Translations under genes and position numbers: made by a program
The notes under the pieces: generated by a model
Told to the model about the DNA's origin: nothing
Database searches by the model: none
What the model saw: only the letters and a program-made list of their open reading frames with translations
DNA from: Mucilaginibacter mallensis
GTDB lineage: Bacteria > Bacteroidota > Bacteroidia > Sphingobacteriales > Sphingobacteriaceae
Assembly: GCF_900105165.1 (NCBI RefSeq)
Contig: NZ_LT629740.1
Location: 5,394,001 to 5,458,000 of the forward strand
Direction of reading: 5' to 3'
DNA length: 64,000 nucleotides
Part shown: positions 35,952 through 43,455 of the stretch, one piece after another
How positions within the stretch are numbered: the first letter of the stretch is position 1
Layout of the letters: every line of letters begins with the position of its first letter

Positions 35952-36515
35952 ATGGCTAAGGCATCAGATGTAAAGAATGGTAACATACTTCGCTTCAACG
36001 GCGAGTTAGTACAGGTGGAAGAGTTTTTACACCGCACTCCAGGCAATTTACGTGCATTTTACCAGGCACGTATGCGTAACGTAAAATCAGGCAAATTGGT
36101 TGAATACCGTTTCCGTACCGATGAAGAGGTTGATATAGCCCGCGTTGAAACCAGCGATTACCAATATTTATATGAGGATGGTGATGCATTAGTAGTAATG
36201 GATAACTCAACCTACGATCAGCATAATGTACCAAAACGTTTGTTTGGCAACGCAGTGAAGTTCCTGAAAGAGGGAATGAACGTAATTGTAGCATTTGAAA
36301 GCGACGAGCCTATTATGGGCCAGATCCCCGGCTCAGCCGAATTGGAAATTACTTATACTGAACCTGCGGTAAAAGGCGATACCTCAACCGGCGCATTAAA
36401 AAATGCAACCGTTGAAACCGGTGCTGAAATAAAAGTTCCGTTGTTCATCAACATTGGCGATAAAGTTAAGGTTGATACCGCAACAGGAAGCTATGTGGAA
36501 AGAGTGAAAAGCTAA
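35952..36515 (+). CDS. efp: Elongation factor P
   Basis: Translation factor of 187 residues that rescues ribosomes stalled on polyproline. It has three beta-barrel domains: KOW-like (1-65), OB (66-128) and a second OB ending GDKVKVDTATGSYVERVKS. The tip loop, which in E. coli carries the modified Lys34 (PGKG), reads TPGNLRAF with Asn32 at the tip. It therefore lacks both the lysine used by EpmA and the arginine used by EarP. It has its own promoter and is followed by a good terminator. Confidence 0.96.
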   Translation: MAKASDVKNGNILRFNGELVQVEEFLHRTPGNLRAFYQARMRNVKSGKLVEYRFRTDEEVDIARVETSDYQYLYEDGDALVVMDNSTYDQHNVPKRLFGNAVKFLKEGMNVIVAFESDEPIMGQIPGSAELEITYTEPAVKGDTSTGALKNATVETGAEIKVPLFINIGDKVKVDTATGSYVERVKS

Positions 36516-36552
36516 CACAGCCCCCTAAAGCGGGAACAATAGCGCATATTTG

Positions 36553-36584
36553 AAAAGAGTTTCCCAAACCGGAAGCTCTTTTTT
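36553..36584 (+). terminator. Rho-independent terminator of efp
   Basis: AAAAGAG..TTCC and GGAA..CTCTTTT pair around a short loop and are followed by a T-run, 38 bp after the efp stop. Confidence 0.8.
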
Positions 36585-36586
36585 GT

Positions 36587-36711
36587 GTCAGTTACAAACT
36601 GACAATATCTACTAGCTTCAGTTTAAAACTGAAGCTAGTATCAAATAAAAAAAGAATACTGGTTTCAGTCTGCGACTGAAACCCCGGATAAAGTCAGTTT
36701 GCAACTGACTT
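36587..36711. repeat. Cluster of four perfect palindromes with CAGT..ACTG core
   Basis: Four tight hairpins in 125 bp: GTCAGTTACAAACTGAC (36587-36603), a 29-bp palindrome (36611-36639) around CAGTTTAAAACTG, a 23-bp one (36661-36683) around CAGTCTGCGACTG, and a 21-bp one (36691-36711) around CAGTTTGCAACTG. All arms are perfect and loops are 1-3 nt. It lies between the convergent efp and xth genes and touches the xth stop. Confidence 0.9.
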
Positions 36712-36714
36712 ATC

Positions 36715-37482
36715 TCAAAACTCCAGTTCCAACAACACCGGGCAATGATCCGAGTGCTTAGCTTCAGGTAGTATCGCTACGCGTTTAATGTTATCGGTAA
36801 GCTCCTTGCTGGCCATGGCATAATCAATGCGCCAGCCCAGGTTCTTGGCGCGGGCATTGGCGCGGAAACTCCACCACGTATAGTTATGTGGTTCCTTGTT
36901 CATATGGCGGAAGGTATCCACAAAGCCCGATTCAACAAAGTTCTCCATCCACTCGCGCTCCTCGGGCAAAAAGCCTGATGAGTTGGCGTTTGATTTTGGA
37001 TTGTGAATATCAATAGGCCTGTGGCAAATGTTATAATCACCGCAGATCACCAGTTTTGGATAGGTGGCTTTAAGCAAGGTCAGGTATTTACCAAACTCAT
37101 CCAGAAACCGGTATTTAAACACCTGCCGCTCATCGCCGCTTGAGCCCGAAGGAAAGTACACACTCATCACTGATACCTCATCAAAATCAACCCTTATACA
37201 ACGGCCCTCACGGTCAAAATCAGGGATACCACAACCATATTCAATACGGTTTGGGGTGCGTTTGGTGAAAATGGCGGTACCGCTGTAACCCTTCTTCTCA
37301 GCCGGGAACCAGTAATGCTCGTAGCCTAATTGTTCCACCAACTGTAGGTCGACTACATCTTCTTTTGTTGCTTTTATCTCCTGCAAACAAACCACATCGG
37401 CGTCAGTAGCCTGCAGCCATGCCAGCCAGTTTTTGTTTATTGCTGATCGTATGCCGTTTACGTTATAGGTTATTATCTTCAT
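36715..37482 (-). CDS. xth: Exodeoxyribonuclease III / AP endonuclease
   Basis: Base-excision repair enzyme that cuts at abasic sites and trims 3' blocks. The 255-residue EEP-fold protein has N7 (ITYNVNGIRSA), E35 (VVCLQEIKA), CGDYNICHRPIDI, and C-terminal WRIDYAMAS and HSDHCPVLLE. The catalytic set is complete and the length is normal. It is downstream of the cyclophilin gene on the minus strand, separated by a CCCCCTAA inverted repeat. Confidence 0.95.
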   Translation of the reverse strand: MKIITYNVNGIRSAINKNWLAWLQATDADVVCLQEIKATKEDVVDLQLVEQLGYEHYWFPAEKKGYSGTAIFTKRTPNRIEYGCGIPDFDREGRCIRVDFDEVSVMSVYFPSGSSGDERQVFKYRFLDEFGKYLTLLKATYPKLVICGDYNICHRPIDIHNPKSNANSSGFLPEEREWMENFVESGFVDTFRHMNKEPHNYTWWSFRANARAKNLGWRIDYAMASKELTDNIKRVAILPEAKHSDHCPVLLELEF

Positions 37483-37485
37483 ATG

Positions 37486-37576
37486 CCCCCTAACCCCCTA
37501 AAGGGGGAATTGTTATTGTTTATATTTAATTTACACTCTATCCTTTATTCCTCCCCCTTCAGGGGGTCGGGGGGAT
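37486..37576. repeat. CCCCCTAACCCCCTAAAGGGGG inverted repeat (first copy)
   Basis: The left arm starts CCCCCTAACCCCCTAAAGG (37486 on); the right arm ending near 37576 is its near complement (CCCCCTTCAGGGGGTCGGG). Each arm also folds on itself. It fills the space between the xth start and the cyclophilin stop. A second copy is at 53750-53882. Confidence 0.85.
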
Positions 37577-38251
37577 TATTTTATCCAATTGCTTACACTC
37601 TTTTTTACTCAACACCTCAACCGTCATTGGTACATCAGTTAACGGGCGGTCATTCTCATCCTTTTTAACCGCAGCCACTAAGTCAACCATATCAATACCA
37701 CTTACCACCTCGCCATAAACGGTGTATTTACCATCGAGGTGCGGTACACCACCTACTGTTTTGTAATAATTGCGTTGTGCGCCTGATATCTTGCGGTCAA
37801 GTTTTAGTTGTTGCTTGTCCAGTTCGGCATCTGTAAGGCGTTTGCCTTCCACAATGTAAAACTGGCATCCGCTTGATGCTTTTTGCGGGTTATCATCACG
37901 CGCGGCGGCAAGTACCCCTCTTTTATGGAAAAGGCTATCCCTAAACTCTGCCGGAATAGTGTAACCCACATCGCCATTACCCAGTTCAACGCCAGATTTG
38001 GCATTTTTTGAATCCGGATCGCCGCCCTGGATCATAAAATCCTGTATCACCCGGTGAAAAAGCGTTCCGTTATAAAAGCCTTTTTTAGCCAGTTTTATAA
38101 AATTATCGCGATGCTGCGGAGTTTCGTTATACAAGCGGATGATACATTCGCCGTAACTTGTTTTGATGCGTACATATTGGTTCTTGGGTGCTTTGGCAAA
38201 AGCGCTTGTTATAGTAACCAGTAAAAGGGCCAGTGTAAAAAGTTTCTTCAT
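37559..38251 (-). CDS. Exported cyclophilin-type peptidyl-prolyl isomerase
   Basis: A 230-residue protein with a signal peptide (about 1-19, TSAFAKAP) and a cyclophilin fold: FIKLAKKGFYNGTLFHRVI, DFMIQGGDPDSKNAKSG and GCQFYIVEG. Insertions are typical of periplasmic bacterial forms. It catalyses proline cis/trans isomerisation during envelope protein folding. It is followed by the repeat-bearing gap and xth; the upstream small protein gene is 12 bp away, so the two probably form an operon. Confidence 0.92.
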   Translation of the reverse strand: MKKLFTLALLLVTITSAFAKAPKNQYVRIKTSYGECIIRLYNETPQHRDNFIKLAKKGFYNGTLFHRVIQDFMIQGGDPDSKNAKSGVELGNGDVGYTIPAEFRDSLFHKRGVLAAARDDNPQKASSGCQFYIVEGKRLTDAELDKQQLKLDRKISGAQRNYYKTVGGVPHLDGKYTVYGEVVSGIDMVDLVAAVKKDENDRPLTDVPMTVEVLSKKECKQLDKIIPPTP

Positions 38252-38263
38252 AAATAGTATTAC

Positions 38264-38608
38264 TTATTCTTCCATCGACTCAAAATAATCAATTATTAAT
38301 GATTTCAGCACCATTTCCTGCTCAAGTAAGGTATAATTGGGGATAACACCTACCCGTTTCCAATGTGGCCAGCCATCCTGGTCAAGGCCCTCCAATTCAT
38401 AAAATCCCATCATGCTGAATAACCGGCAATTGGCAATATGCATCAGTTCCTCTTTTTGGCGCTTACTAAATTTTCTGGGGCCTTGCCCAAGCTCCTGAAC
38501 GCCAATTAAAAATAGCATTACCTTAAGATCGGGCTTCTCATTATCAAAATCTTCTGCTATACGTTGCTGCAGCGCGCTCCATTTCAAATTTATTTCAGCA
38601 GGTTTCAT
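38264..38608 (-). CDS. Conserved protein of unknown function
   Basis: I do not recognise a named family. The 114-residue acidic protein has no signal or membrane segment. It contains LKVMLFLIGVQELGQGPRKF, then KEELMHIANCRLFSMMGFYE and a C-terminal helix, and looks like a compact all-helical protein. The ATG at 38608 (MKPAEINLKW) is preferred to a TTG ten codons earlier, because that start lies inside an intergenic inverted repeat. It is 12 bp upstream of the cyclophilin gene and probably co-transcribed. Confidence 0.75.
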   Translation of the reverse strand: MKPAEINLKWSALQQRIAEDFDNEKPDLKVMLFLIGVQELGQGPRKFSKRQKEELMHIANCRLFSMMGFYELEGLDQDGWPHWKRVGVIPNYTLLEQEMVLKSLIIDYFESMEE

Positions 38609-38630
38609 GCCGGTAAAGATACGGTTTTGT

Positions 38631-38721
38631 AGAATCAAGAGTTAAGATCCAAGAGTCAGGATTTTCTAAAACTTTCCGTTTGGTCTGCTATCTTGATTCC
38701 CGATTCTTAACTCTTGATTCT
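38631..38721. repeat. Word-built inverted repeat (unit AATCAAGAGTTAAGA)
   Basis: AGAATCAAGAGTTAAGA (38631-38647) pairs perfectly with 38705-38721, and the inner parts pair imperfectly using the same word. It lies in a divergent promoter region. Confidence 0.82.
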
Positions 38722-38745
38722 TTCTTATTGTGTAACAAAACCCCA

Positions 38746-38803
38746 TTAATTGCAATTAAGTTGCAATAACTTATTTTTTATACATTTTTTATTTACTTTT
38801 GCG
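38746..38803 (+). promoter_or_regulatory. Palindromic operator and -7 box before the receptor genes
   Basis: TTAATTGCAATTAA (38746-38759) is a perfect 14-bp palindrome, and TTGCAA recurs 11 bp on (38750 and 38761). A perfect -7 box TACTTTTG lies downstream, with the small gene start following. The layout suits a dimeric Fur/Zur-type repressor, but the regulator is inferred. Confidence 0.5.
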
Positions 38804-38830
38804 TTAAGCTGATAAATAAGCTGTGCTGAC

Positions 38831-39157
38831 TTGAAAAAGAACAAATACCATATTATCCACGCATGGATGTTGATTGCCTGCTTTATAGCAGGGCAATATA
38901 TGGTATATGCTCACCAGCATGTGGCTGTTTCGCACACGAACAAAGTAGCCTGGCACAACACCAACAATCAGCCAAAAGAAACACTAACAGAAAATTGCCG
39001 CCTGTGTGATGCCATGCACCACAGCACAATGGCATTGGCAAATACCACCTATTTTGCTCCTGTTGTAGTTAGTCACTATACTTACAAAACAGATAAGTAT
39101 GCTTTTATAAGCATCTCGATTATCCGCTCTGCCGGGCGTTCACCCCCAACTGTATAA
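38831..39157 (+). CDS. Small His/Cys-containing envelope protein, DUF2946-like
   Basis: The 108-residue protein has an N-terminal hydrophobic segment (HAWMLIACFIAGQYMVYA) serving as signal or anchor. A His-rich region follows with NCRLCDAMHHS, a plausible metal site, and a C-terminal RSAGRSPP that recalls the end of DUF2946 proteins. It starts with TTG (MKKNKYHIIH). It is 130 bp upstream of a ZnuD-like TonB receptor and behind a palindromic operator candidate, so a metal-handling role is likely. The family assignment is tentative. Confidence 0.6.
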   Translation: MKKNKYHIIHAWMLIACFIAGQYMVYAHQHVAVSHTNKVAWHNTNNQPKETLTENCRLCDAMHHSTMALANTTYFAPVVVSHYTYKTDKYAFISISIIRSAGRSPPTV

Positions 39158-39287
39158 ATTTCAAGCTAATTAAAATTGATTGTTTGGTGTAACACTAAAC
39201 GATTTAAAGAGTCACGTAATAAATAACCCATTTACAGGTTATTAGTGCGCAAACCCCTTTCCAGTTTCTTTTTGTTTAAATGAATTT

Positions 39288-41825
39288 ATGAAAATTATAA
39301 AACGACTATCCATAGCCATATATACATTACTATTTATTACGGTAGCCACAAAGGCTATTGCAAAAGCACCACCCGAGGATACGGGTAACGGAACATTAAA
39401 AGGTACAGTTACTGATAAAGCCGGTGGCATTACCATGCCGGGTGTTACAGTTTCCATCCCCGACTTGCGTATTGGAACAGCCACCAACAGCAAGGGCCAA
39501 TACATTTTAAACCACGTATCAAAAGGGGTTTACCTGGTTACCTTCACGTTTGTGGGCTATACTACCTATACCGAGAAAGTCGATTTCTCCAAAACCAGCG
39601 AGCTTGATGTACAGCTTAACGCTTCATCAATTGAAACCAGCGAGGTAGTTGTAACCGGTGTGAGCCGTGCTACTGAAATAAAAAGAGATCCGGTGCCAAT
39701 GGCGGCTATCAACAAAACATTTATTGACCAGCATTCGGCATCCGGCAACGTTATTGATGAGATAGCCAACTTACCTGGTGTAAGCGCGGTAACTACCGGG
39801 CCAAACATCTCCAAGCCATTTATACATGGCCTGGGCTACAACCGTGTGGTTACGCTTGAAGATGGCATCCGCCAGGAAGGACAGCAATGGGGCGATGAGC
39901 ACGGTATTGAGGTTGATCAAAACTCTATCGACCGCGTGGAAGTGATCAAGGGCCCGGCTAGTTTAAGCTATGGCTCTGATGCGATTGGCGGTGTGGTCAA
40001 CCTGCTTACGCCTCCCCCTGTTCCCGATGGTAAAATATTGGGCGATGTACAGGGTGTATACGGCACTAATAATGGCTTAATTAATGGCTCGTTCCGTTTA
40101 CAGGGTAATAACAATGGTTTGGTGTGGGGAACGGTAATATCCGACAAAGAAGCTAAAGATTACCAAAATCAGCACGATGGCCGGGTTTATGCCACCAATT
40201 TTAAGGAAAAGGATGCCAGGGCGATGATCGGGCTAAATAAATCATGGGGGTATTCTTATTTAAATGCTTCTATTTTTGATGATGAGCAGGCTATACCTGA
40301 TGGCAGCCGCGATTCCCTCACCCGCCAGTTCACCAAACAAATTACTGATGCTGATACTTACAGGCCTGTAGTGCCTGCATCTGAGCTGAACTCTTATGAT
40401 CTGCCTGTTCTGCACCAGCACGTACAGCTTTACCGTATTTATGATAACAGTAACTTCATCATAGGCAACGGCAACCTGATCGTTAACCTGGGCTATCAAT
40501 ACAGTCACCGCAGGGAGTTTACCCACCCTGAGGATGCCGACATTCCCGGCCTTAACCTACAGTTGACCACCTATACCTATGATGTAAAGTACAATTTCAA
40601 CATCGCCAAAACATATGAGACAACCATCGGCGTTAATGGCATGTACCAAAACAATACTTTAGGTTACAGTACCGATTTCCCTATTCCCGCGTATCACCAG
40701 TTTGATATCGGGCCGTTCTTTGTCGTTAAAAAGAGTTTTGGTAAGCTGGATCTGTCAGGCGGTGCAAGATATGATACCCGTTCATTCACCGGTAAGGCAG
40801 CTTATATTGATAATTCAAACCAATATTTCCCAACGCTTTATACCGGCGCTAACCCAACTACTACGCCAAATGTAACGCAACAGTTCAGCGCGCTTAGTAA
40901 AACTTTCTCGGGCGCATCGGGCAGTTTTGGAGCTACTTATAATTTCTCTGATAAATTCCTGTTAAAAGGAAACATAGCGCGTGGTTTCAGGGCGCCAAGC
41001 ATTGCCGAGCTATCTGCTAATGGCCCCGATCCGGGGTCACAGATCTACCATGTAGGTAACAGCGACTTTAAGCCTGAATTTAGCGTTCAGGAAGATTTAG
41101 GTGCGTTCCTTACCCTACCAAATATTTCAGCCAGTGTGGAGGTGTTTAATAATGATATTCAGAACTACATATTCCAGGAGCAAATATTGGATGCCAATGG
41201 CAACCCTGAATATGTGAACTCCTCCGGACAAGTAAATCCAAACGGGCAGCAATACGCTAAATTTACTTATGTGCAAAGTAAGGCCCGCATTAACGGTGGT
41301 GAGGTTAGTTTAGATATTCACCCGGTATCATGGCTGCATTTTGAAAACGAGCTTACCTTAACTTATGGACAAAATTTAGGTACAGGCAGTAAAGTGCCTG
41401 ATAGCTTAAAATACCTGCCGTTTATACCGCCGCTGCATACGCACTCTGAACTGCGCGGAACACTTAACAAAGGCTTTGGTAGTTTTAAACAGCTGTATGC
41501 CTTTGTAGGCTTTGATCATTATGATGCGCAGAACCGTTTCTTCGCTGCTTACGGTACAGAAACGTATACTGCAGGTTATAATTTATTAAGCGCAGGTATC
41601 GGTGGTAATTTAAATAACGCTGCAGGTAAAACTGTTGTAAAGCTGTTTATTGAGGGCACCAATCTTGCCAATGTAAATTATCAATCAAACATGAGCAGGC
41701 TTAAATATTTTGATAATGCTGTTGTACCGGCAGGCGTACAGCCCGGCATCTTCAACATGGGCCGCAATATCAGCTTTAAGGTAGTTGTGCCGTTTGATCT
41801 TTCGCCACACGCTAAGGATATGTAA
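39288..41825 (+). CDS. TonB-dependent receptor, ZnuD-like (probable metal uptake)
   Basis: The 845-residue outer-membrane receptor has a signal peptide about 1-25 and a carboxypeptidase-regulatory-like domain about 33-115. The TonB linker is SSIETSEVVVTGVSRATEIKRD, and the plug contains FIHGLGYNRVVTLEDGIRQE, then QQWGDEHGIEVDQNSIDRVE and KGPASLSYGSDAIGGVVNLL. The 22-stranded barrel begins after about residue 240. GIRQEGQQWGDEHG is typical of Bacteroidota receptors related to zinc importer ZnuD. With the upstream His-rich protein and palindromic operator, zinc or another transition metal is the likely cargo. Other siderophore-type cargo cannot be excluded. Confidence 0.85.
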   Translation: MKIIKRLSIAIYTLLFITVATKAIAKAPPEDTGNGTLKGTVTDKAGGITMPGVTVSIPDLRIGTATNSKGQYILNHVSKGVYLVTFTFVGYTTYTEKVDFSKTSELDVQLNASSIETSEVVVTGVSRATEIKRDPVPMAAINKTFIDQHSASGNVIDEIANLPGVSAVTTGPNISKPFIHGLGYNRVVTLEDGIRQEGQQWGDEHGIEVDQNSIDRVEVIKGPASLSYGSDAIGGVVNLLTPPPVPDGKILGDVQGVYGTNNGLINGSFRLQGNNNGLVWGTVISDKEAKDYQNQHDGRVYATNFKEKDARAMIGLNKSWGYSYLNASIFDDEQAIPDGSRDSLTRQFTKQITDADTYRPVVPASELNSYDLPVLHQHVQLYRIYDNSNFIIGNGNLIVNLGYQYSHRREFTHPEDADIPGLNLQLTTYTYDVKYNFNIAKTYETTIGVNGMYQNNTLGYSTDFPIPAYHQFDIGPFFVVKKSFGKLDLSGGARYDTRSFTGKAAYIDNSNQYFPTLYTGANPTTTPNVTQQFSALSKTFSGASGSFGATYNFSDKFLLKGNIARGFRAPSIAELSANGPDPGSQIYHVGNSDFKPEFSVQEDLGAFLTLPNISASVEVFNNDIQNYIFQEQILDANGNPEYVNSSGQVNPNGQQYAKFTYVQSKARINGGEVSLDIHPVSWLHFENELTLTYGQNLGTGSKVPDSLKYLPFIPPLHTHSELRGTLNKGFGSFKQLYAFVGFDHYDAQNRFFAAYGTETYTAGYNLLSAGIGGNLNNAAGKTVVKLFIEGTNLANVNYQSNMSRLKYFDNAVVPAGVQPGIFNMGRNISFKVVVPFDLSPHAKDM

Positions 41826-41871
41826 ATTGCCGGTGAGGACACCGACAATAGGCTAAAAACCCTCTTTGTCG

Positions 41872-41955
41872 TTTCGAGCGATAGAGAGAAATCTTCTAAA
41901 ACATGCCTGGCGAATATGCAAGGCGAAAAAGATTTCTCTATCGTTCGAAATGTCA
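41872..41955. repeat. Dispersed hairpin repeat, family B (diverged copy)
   Basis: Left TTTCGAGCGATAGAGAGAAAT and the right complement AGATTTCTCTATCGTTCGAA pair with a 2-nt offset and small changes. It ends ATGTCA. It is the same family as 26607-26685. Confidence 0.8.
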
Positions 41956-42029
41956 TTTTTTTTTAACTATTAAGCGTAGAGGCCTTTGCCCGCATGTTTC
42001 GAGTACCTCAACATGACCCCAGTTTTTCC

Positions 42030-42062
42030 AGACCTACGAAGTTTTAAAAACTTCGTAGGTCT
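42030..42062. repeat. 33-bp perfect palindrome AGACCTACGAAGTTTT
   Basis: Arms AGACCTACGAAGTTTT (42030-42045) and AAAACTTCGTAGGTCT (42047-42062) surround a single A. It lies between convergent genes. Confidence 0.9.
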
Positions 42063-42107
42063 CTTTACCCCTTGTCATTTTTTGTTTTAGATATCCCCCA
42101 ATTCACC

Positions 42108-42140
42108 TCAAACAAAAAATGGGATGTATAATACATCCCA
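42108..42140 (-). terminator. Terminator of the lactonase gene
   Basis: TGGGATGTAT (42120-42129) pairs perfectly with ATACATCCCA (42131-42140). On the minus strand the stem is followed by TTTTTTGTTT, 45 bp after the lactonase stop. Confidence 0.85.
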
Positions 42141-42184
42141 CTAAAATCATTATAAGGTAACCCTCGAGGTATTTTTATATGATA

Positions 42185-43333
42185 TTACTCGGCTGAAACT
42201 ATCTTCAGGCAAACCGGGTTACCAATTTTAAGTGTTGAAACCACGCTGCCTATCCAACCCGATTTTTGATCGATCCTGTATACATAAATAGTATCGCTGT
42301 TTTGGTTAGATACTATTAAAAACTTGCCTTGCGGATCAATTGAAAAATCGCGCGGACCTTTACCAAGTGATGGTACACGGGCAACAAATGACAATTGACC
42401 GTTTTCAGCGTTTATAGCATACTGCACAATCTCATTAGCATTACCACGGTTTGATGCATATAAAAACCTGCCATCCGGAGATATCTTTATAGCAGCTGAA
42501 CCAATATTGCCACCAAATTCAGGCCGCTTCATATCTACGGATTGTATTTGGGTAAGCTTTCCATTATCATAGGTATAGGCATTTACAAAGCCGCCTATTT
42601 CCTGCAACAGGTATACATATTTGCCATCAGCCGAAAAAACCATATGCCTCGGGCCATTACCCGGTGCTACGCTTACAAATGCAGGCTCAGCAGGGCTCAA
42701 TGGTTGGGGTTTTGATGCCTTATAGCGCTGAACATTTATCTTATCTGTTCCCAGGTCGGTATACAATAAATACTTTTCATTGGGCGATAGCGCTGCCATA
42801 TGCACATGCGGGCCTTCCTGCCTGTCTTTAACCGGGCCGGTTCCTGCATCCTGTATCACCTGCGATGCCGGACGAATAGAGCCATCTTTATTTACTGGCA
42901 ATACGGCTAAACTACCGCTGCTGTAATTGGCAATAAATATATTTTTCTGATCCTTATCAACCGCAACAAAACATGGGTCGGCACCTTGCGATAGCTGGCT
43001 GTTGATAAATTTCATCTTGCCTGTATTTGCATTAAAAGTTAGCGCAGTTACGCCACCTTTTTTGTTTTCATTTACCGCGTAAACAAACTTATTGTTATCG
43101 CTAACGCACAGGTATGATGGGTTGGTGAACGCAGTATCATCAACATTGGTAAACTCATTTAAGTAGGATAGCTTTCCCGTTTCTTCATATAAACGGTAAA
43201 CATAAATCCCCTTGCTGGTTCCATTGGTATAAGTACCTATCAACACATCATAAGTTGAGGGAACCGGTTTTTTACTTTGTGCATAGCTTAGCACCGGAAA
43301 CAAAAACGAAACAATAAGCAGTAGTTTTTTCAT
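42185..43333 (-). CDS. Exported lactonase, YbhE-type beta-propeller
   Basis: A seven-bladed propeller of the 6-phosphogluconolactonase (YbhE/Pgl) family, 382 residues. I chose the start MKKLLLIVSFLF at 43333, giving a clean signal peptide ending SYAQ. Repeated blade motifs include YLCVSDNNKFVYAVNE, HMAALSPNEKYLLYTDLGTD, GPRHMVFSADGKYVYLLQE and GPRDFSIDPQGKFLIVSNQ. Because of the signal peptide it is probably periplasmic and unlikely to be the cytosolic pentose-phosphate enzyme; the natural lactone is unknown. Confidence 0.88.
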   Translation of the reverse strand: MKKLLLIVSFLFPVLSYAQSKKPVPSTYDVLIGTYTNGTSKGIYVYRLYEETGKLSYLNEFTNVDDTAFTNPSYLCVSDNNKFVYAVNENKKGGVTALTFNANTGKMKFINSQLSQGADPCFVAVDKDQKNIFIANYSSGSLAVLPVNKDGSIRPASQVIQDAGTGPVKDRQEGPHVHMAALSPNEKYLLYTDLGTDKINVQRYKASKPQPLSPAEPAFVSVAPGNGPRHMVFSADGKYVYLLQEIGGFVNAYTYDNGKLTQIQSVDMKRPEFGGNIGSAAIKISPDGRFLYASNRGNANEIVQYAINAENGQLSFVARVPSLGKGPRDFSIDPQGKFLIVSNQNSDTIYVYRIDQKSGWIGSVVSTLKIGNPVCLKIVSAE

Positions 43334-43382
43334 GGTAAACATTGTTATAGCGTGCAAGTTAGTAATTAGGTGTTAAATGCAA

Positions 43383-43435
43383 AAAGTCCAAAGCGAAAGA
43401 TATGTTTTGTAACAACATCTTTTACTTTGAACTTT
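43383..43435. repeat. Word-built inverted repeat (unit AAAGTCCAAAG)
   Basis: AAAGTCCAAAGCGAAAGAT (43383-43401) pairs with ATCTTTTACTTTGAACTTT (43417-43435) at 16 of 19 positions with a 15-nt loop. It lies between the pseudouridine synthase stop and lactonase start. Confidence 0.75.
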
Positions 43436-43455
43436 CCACTTATAGCTTTTAGTGC

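Larger units (their letters stand above)
41826..42184. other. 359-bp convergent intergenic region with three hairpins
   Basis: There is no gene. In order it holds a family B hairpin (41872-41955), a 33-bp perfect palindrome (42030-42062) and the lactonase terminator (42108-42140). Confidence 0.75.
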
